A DNA stretch of 64,000 nt from the NCBI RefSeq assembly GCF_032193765.1, contig NZ_JAVBIJ010000001.1, positions 2,604,001 through 2,668,000 of the forward strand, read 5' to 3'. Made by a program: the position numbers and the translations under genes. The notes under the pieces are model-generated. The model was not told the origin of the DNA. It searched no databases and worked only from the letters and a program-made list of their open reading frames with translations. This DNA comes from Rhodoferax potami. Its GTDB lineage: Bacteria; Pseudomonadota; Gammaproteobacteria; Burkholderiales; Burkholderiaceae_C. This document shows positions 61,065-64,000 of the stretch, in pieces (the first letter of the stretch is position 1; every line of letters begins with the position of its first letter).

Positions 61065-62252
61065 ATGTTGTCCTGGGACGAAGAAGTCAAGCCCGCATCG
61101 CCGTCGAATTACGCGCGCAATCCGTCTGAAAACAGTCAGGGCGCGCAGGCGTCGGTGTCGTCTGCGACAGGCACTTCGGCGTACAGCGCCTCCATGTCCC
61201 AAGCAGTGCAAGTGGCCAAGGCCAGCGCCAGTGGCAAGCGCGTCAATGCATCAGACAAGCGCATCATCAACGGACAGACCGACGTTAACCAATTGGTGCC
61301 ATTTAAGTACAAGTGGGCTTGGGAAAAATACCTCGCCACTTGTGCCAATCACTGGATGCCACAAGAGGTCAACATGACCCGCGACATCGCGTTGTGGAAA
61401 GACCCTAATGGTCTGACAGAGGATGAACGCCGCATCGTGAAGCGCAACCTCGGCTTCTTTGTGACAGCCGACTCATTGGCTGCTAACAACATTGTGTTGG
61501 GCACCTACCGCCACATCACTGCACCGGAGTGCCGCCAGTTTTTGTTGCGCCAGGCGTTTGAAGAAGCTATCCATACGCACGCCTACCAGTACATCGTGGA
61601 ATCTCTCGGCCTGGACGAAAGCGAGATTTTCAATGCGTACAACGAAGTCCAATCGATTCGCGACAAAGATGAGTTCCTGATCCCCTTCATTGAAGCGATC
61701 ATGGATCCCAACTTCCATACCGGCACACCTGCCACCGATCAGACGCTTCTGAAGTCGCTGATCGTGTTTGCTTGCTTGATGGAGGGCTTGTTCTTCTATG
61801 TGGGCTTTACCCAGATTCTGGCGCTCGGCCGCCAGAACAAAATGACGGGTGCAGCAGAGCAGTACCAGTACATCCTCCGGGACGAGTCCATGCACTGCAA
61901 CTTCGGCATTGACTTGATCAACCAGCTCAAGCTGGAGAACCCGCACTTGTGGACACCGGAATTCAAGGCAGAGATCAAAACACTGTTTGAGAAGGCGGTG
62001 GAGCTGGAATATCGCTACGCCGAAGACACCATGCCCCGTGGCGTGTTGGGCATGAACGCCTCGATGTTCAAGGGCTACCTGCGATACATCGCCAATCGCC
62101 GTGCGACACAGATCGGCCTTGAGGCCTTGTTCCCGAACGAAGAAAATCCATTTCCATGGATGAGCGAAATGATTGACCTCAAAAAAGAACGTAACTTTTT
62201 TGAAACGCGTGTTATCGAGTACCAGTCCGGCGGCGCGCTGTCCTGGGATTAA
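61065..62252 (+). CDS. nrdB: Ribonucleoside-diphosphate reductase beta subunit
   Basis: Diiron tyrosyl-radical subunit of class I ribonucleotide reductase, 395 residues. A low-complexity Ser/Ala stretch (about residues 20-60, [15 protein letters not shown]) precedes the core. The [15 protein letters not shown] helix carries the diiron Glu and His and the radical Tyr in E-x2-H-x3-Y spacing. [11 protein letters not shown] and [12 protein letters not shown] hold the second set of iron ligands. The ATG at 61065 begins LSWDEEV; the frame upstream covers the hairpin. Co-transcribed with nrdA is likely. Confidence 0.96.
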   Translation: MLSWDEEVKPASPSNYARNPSENSQGAQASVSSATGTSAYSASMSQAVQVAKASASGKRVNASDKRIINGQTDVNQLVPFKYKWAWEKYLATCANHWMPQEVNMTRDIALWKDPNGLTEDERRIVKRNLGFFVTADSLAANNIVLGTYRHITAPECRQFLLRQAFEEAIHTHAYQYIVESLGLDESEIFNAYNEVQSIRDKDEFLIPFIEAIMDPNFHTGTPATDQTLLKSLIVFACLMEGLFFYVGFTQILALGRQNKMTGAAEQYQYILRDESMHCNFGIDLINQLKLENPHLWTPEFKAEIKTLFEKAVELEYRYAEDTMPRGVLGMNASMFKGYLRYIANRRATQIGLEALFPNEENPFPWMSEMIDLKKERNFFETRVIEYQSGGALSWD

Positions 62253-62329
62253 CTTGCTCGTTATGCCGTTAAAGTTTTCGCCACCTTTCGTAGATCGCGT
62301 GATCACAACGAAGGGCGGGCGTTACCAAG

Positions 62330-62363
62330 TTCATGCCACTGGAACTGCGTCCAGTGGCATGAA
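62330..62363 (+). terminator. Hairpin after nrdB
   Basis: A perfect 14-bp stem, TTCATGCCACTGGA/TCCAGTGGCATGAA, with loop ACTGCG. The following TCGCTTTC is only a weak T tract, so it may be a terminator or an mRNA-stability hairpin. Confidence 0.6.
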
Positions 62364-62423
62364 TCGCTTTCTGCCAAATACGTAGCAGGAAGTGCTCTTT
62401 GCACCTTGAACAAGGAGAACATG

Positions 62424-62999
62424 ATGGCAACTGCAAAAAAACCAGCGGCAAAAAAAGCCGCTCCAGCGAAAAAAGCAACCCCAGTGAAGAAGGCAGCCGC
62501 TCCTGCTAAAAAAGCAGCAGCTCCCGCGAAAAAAGCCGTAGTGGCCAAGAAGGCCGCTCCTGCTAAAAAAGCAGCAGCTCCCGCGAAAAAAGCCGTAGTA
62601 GCCAAGAAGGCCGCTCCTGCCAAAAAAGCAGCAGCTCCCGCGAAAAAAGCCGTAGTAGCCAAGAAGGCCGCTCCTGCCAAAAAAGCAGCAACTCCCGCGA
62701 AAAAAGCCGTAGTAGCCAAGAAGGCCGCTCCTGCCAAAAAAGCAGCAGCTCCCGCGAAAAAAGCCGTAGTAGCCAAGAAGGCCGCTCCTGCCAAAAAAGC
62801 AGCAGCTCCCGCGAAAAAAGCCGTAGTAGCCAAGAAGGCCGCTCCTGCCAAAAAAGCAGCAGCTCCCGCGAAGAAAGCCGCAGTAGCCAAAAAGCCTGCA
62901 GCCCCTGCAAAAAAGGCTGCCAAGGCAGCCGCTCCAGCAGCGCAAACCACACTGAACCCGCAAGCTGCGTGGCCGTTTCCAACTTCCAGCAAGCCTTAA
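62424..62999 (+). CDS. Histone H1-like Lys/Ala-rich repeat protein
   Basis: A 191-residue, strongly basic protein made of KKAAPAKKAAAPAKK units, like bacterial histone-H1 homologues (AlgP/Hc-like) that bind DNA. After a 41-residue lead-in come six copies of a 19-residue unit (residues 42-155), then a Pro/Ala tail ending PQAAWPFPTSSKP. AAGGAG at 62412-62417 fits the ATG at 62424; an ATG one codon earlier is too close. The tail motif with Trp-Pro-Phe-Pro is common in betaproteobacterial members. Confidence 0.88.
   Translation: MATAKKPAAKKAAPAKKATPVKKAAAPAKKAAAPAKKAVVAKKAAPAKKAAAPAKKAVVAKKAAPAKKAAAPAKKAVVAKKAAPAKKAATPAKKAVVAKKAAPAKKAAAPAKKAVVAKKAAPAKKAAAPAKKAVVAKKAAPAKKAAAPAKKAAVAKKPAAPAKKAAKAAAPAAQTTLNPQAAWPFPTSSKP
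62547..62888 (+). repeat. Six tandem 57-bp repeats within the H1-like gene
   Basis: Six in-frame units of 57 bases with few substitutions each, encoding KKAAPAKKAAAPAKKAVVA. The near-identical DNA makes copy-number change by slippage likely. Confidence 0.92.
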
Positions 63000-63013
63000 T
63001 AGCCTGCACCTAC

Positions 63014-63052
63014 AAAAAAGCCCGGAACCTTGAAGGTCCGGGCTTTTTTTTC
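63014..63052 (+). terminator. Terminator between H1-like and DUF3426 genes
   Basis: AGCCCGGA/TCCGGGCT stem with flanking A run and a run of eight T; can serve both converging genes. Confidence 0.9.
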
Positions 63053-63067
63053 GTTGCGACTCGCCTG

Positions 63068-64000
63068 TTAAGGGTAAAAAGCCAGCAAACGGTACCCAGA
63101 AACCCGCTCTGTAGGCGAAGCTGCTTTCACGGCAAGCGGCAATGACGCAGTGAACTCGGCACCGGGCTCCAGAGTGGACGCCATCCAGCCGATATCACGT
63201 GGCGCCAACACCTTGCGAATCATGCTTTGGTCTTGCATGTCGGTGAGCGTGAGCTCCAAAGAGGGAGGCAACACCGGAACCGTACCGGTATTCTTGATGG
63301 CCACATTCAAACGGTATACGTCCGAACGGAGTTTGGTAAACGAAGAACTGTCGATCACGACCGCTTCAATCGACTGCAAGGGTGCGAGCTGGCATCCGGC
63401 CCACTCACACAGAACCTCCAACACAGGAACGGCTTCAGGCTGATAAGCGGCAATGCGGTCGCGCTCTACATACGCGTATTGCAACCCCAGGGCGAGCACC
63501 AATACACCAGCAATCCCGGCAAGACCCCACTTGACCAAGGTCCGGTCCCAAAACACAAGCCCATCGCCCTTGGGCATAAATGAGAGCTTTGGCTCGCCAG
63601 TTGCTGGAGACGGAGTTGCTTGCGTATAGCGGGGCGCGGGCGAACCAAGGGCGTCTAGATCGCTCTTGTTATCAGACTCCAGAGGTGGCGTATCCGGCTC
63701 TGCCCCACCGGCGAGAGCGCCAGGGCCCTGGGCAAGGAAATCATCCAGCGCAGGATCGTTGTCAACCGGTTGTGCGGGCGCCGAAGACCACGGCTCAGGA
63801 GGCGGAGTCTCTGCGTCTAGCAGCTCAACAGCGACCTTTTCAGGTGGAGCAGTATCGTCAGACTCGAATCGCAGAGAGGCAGCCCAGTCCGGGTCAGGAC
63901 TGGTAGGCGCAGCCACTTCACGGGACTCGGGCTCTGGGGCCGGTTGTGCTTCTGTTGCGGTGTGCAAGTGGGCATTGGCATCAAACACCTCATCACATTG
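63068..64000 (-). CDS. Zinc-ribbon DUF3426 membrane protein (5' end outside window)
   Basis: At least 310 residues are visible. The frame stays open to the window edge on the minus strand; the codons before VFDANAHL read QCDE, the end of an MJ0042-type zinc ribbon (CxxC) that starts these proteins, so the true start is outside. Then comes an acidic, Pro-rich linker, one membrane helix (LAGIAGVLVLALGLQYAYV) and a periplasmic DUF3426 domain (YRLNVAIKNTGTVPVLPPSLELTL). Function unknown; commonly found beside prmA. Confidence 0.85.
   Translation of the reverse strand, partial: QCDEVFDANAHLHTATEAQPAPEPESREVAAPTSPDPDWAASLRFESDDTAPPEKVAVELLDAETPPPEPWSSAPAQPVDNDPALDDFLAQGPGALAGGAEPDTPPLESDNKSDLDALGSPAPRYTQATPSPATGEPKLSFMPKGDGLVFWDRTLVKWGLAGIAGVLVLALGLQYAYVERDRIAAYQPEAVPVLEVLCEWAGCQLAPLQSIEAVVIDSSSFTKLRSDVYRLNVAIKNTGTVPVLPPSLELTLTDMQDQSMIRKVLAPRDIGWMASTLEPGAEFTASLPLAVKAASPTERVSGYRLLAFYP

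Noticed and set aside
62547..62888. CRISPR-like array
   Set aside because: Repeats are contiguous 57-bp coding units without spacers; no cas genes in the window.
62303..62992. Two minus-strand frames over the H1-like repeats (210-229 codons)
   Set aside because: They are frames caused by the repetitive composition; repeats of FFAGAAAFLAGAAF type are simply the complement of Lys/Ala codons.

Overview
Organism: the window looks like a chromosome segment of a Comamonadaceae betaproteobacterium, most like Rhodoferax and relatives. The case rests on a GC-rich coding style; the order dusB-fis-purH, ffh/ypjD/PP0621-like/pilS/pilR/ampD and rubredoxin/thiD-like/hemL; a pilGHIJ-chpA operon; PEP-CTERM proteins; and a short dispersed repeat (core about TTGCTATNNNNATAG-AGCTGCTCGCGC) typical of that family. 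The genus is inference; no 16S gene is present. No phage, IS transposase, CRISPR array or rRNA operon was seen. Layout: 1-3.6 kb holds the 3' end of psd, a GT4 glycosyltransferase, an LplT-like lysophospholipid transporter and a Cys-rich protein. 3.7-7.4 kb has diheme cytochrome c4 divergent from a moxR / small membrane protein / GNAT / VWA operon, then tRNA-Arg(CCT). 7.6-12.1 kb (minus) is yqgE-ruvX-pyrR-pyrB-pyrC'-plsC with several ATGA/GTGA overlaps. 12.2-23.1 kb has a DNA photolyase facing the Pil-Chp chemosensory operon. 23.2-26.4 kb has rubredoxin, a ThiD-like kinase, hemL and gmhA. 26.6-30.5 kb (minus) is dusB-fis and purH followed by a TctC/Bug receptor. 30.7-34.2 kb has a YqaA-type protein, selU, an EamA transporter and ychF. 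34.3-43.7 kb has a 7TMR-DISM/degenerate GGDEF protein, a MOSC protein, a UbiH-family hydroxylase, dsbC, an M61 peptidase, an enoyl-CoA hydratase, tRNA-Met(CAT) and a small-protein/HAMP-sensor pair. 43.8-48.3 kb has miaB, then three PEP-CTERM genes with a broken copy of the miaB tail among them. 48.5-57.7 kb has an acetate CoA-transferase, a second EamA transporter with ffh, and the ypjD-PP0621-like-pilS-pilR-ampD run. 57.9-62.3 kb has nrdA and nrdB behind paired NrdR boxes. 62.4-64 kb has a lysine/alanine-repeat histone-H1-like protein and a DUF3426 protein running off the window. How the genes work together: two separate control systems for type IV pili lie here, the Pil-Chp chemosensory array and the PilS/PilR two-component system. 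The pyr cluster pairs PyrB with a dihydroorotase homologue that lacks zinc ligands, which suggests a structural ATCase partner. nrdA has two ATP cones and a promoter embedded in NrdR boxes. The least ordinary part is 45-48.3 kb, with a duplicated miaB 3' end, perfect inverted repeats, and PEP-CTERM genes with shared 3' ends, one with its start codon inside a 13-bp inverted repeat. The dispersed repeat is the second point of interest, because copies reach into reading frames (M61 peptidase, plsC) and one supplies the stop codon of hemL.
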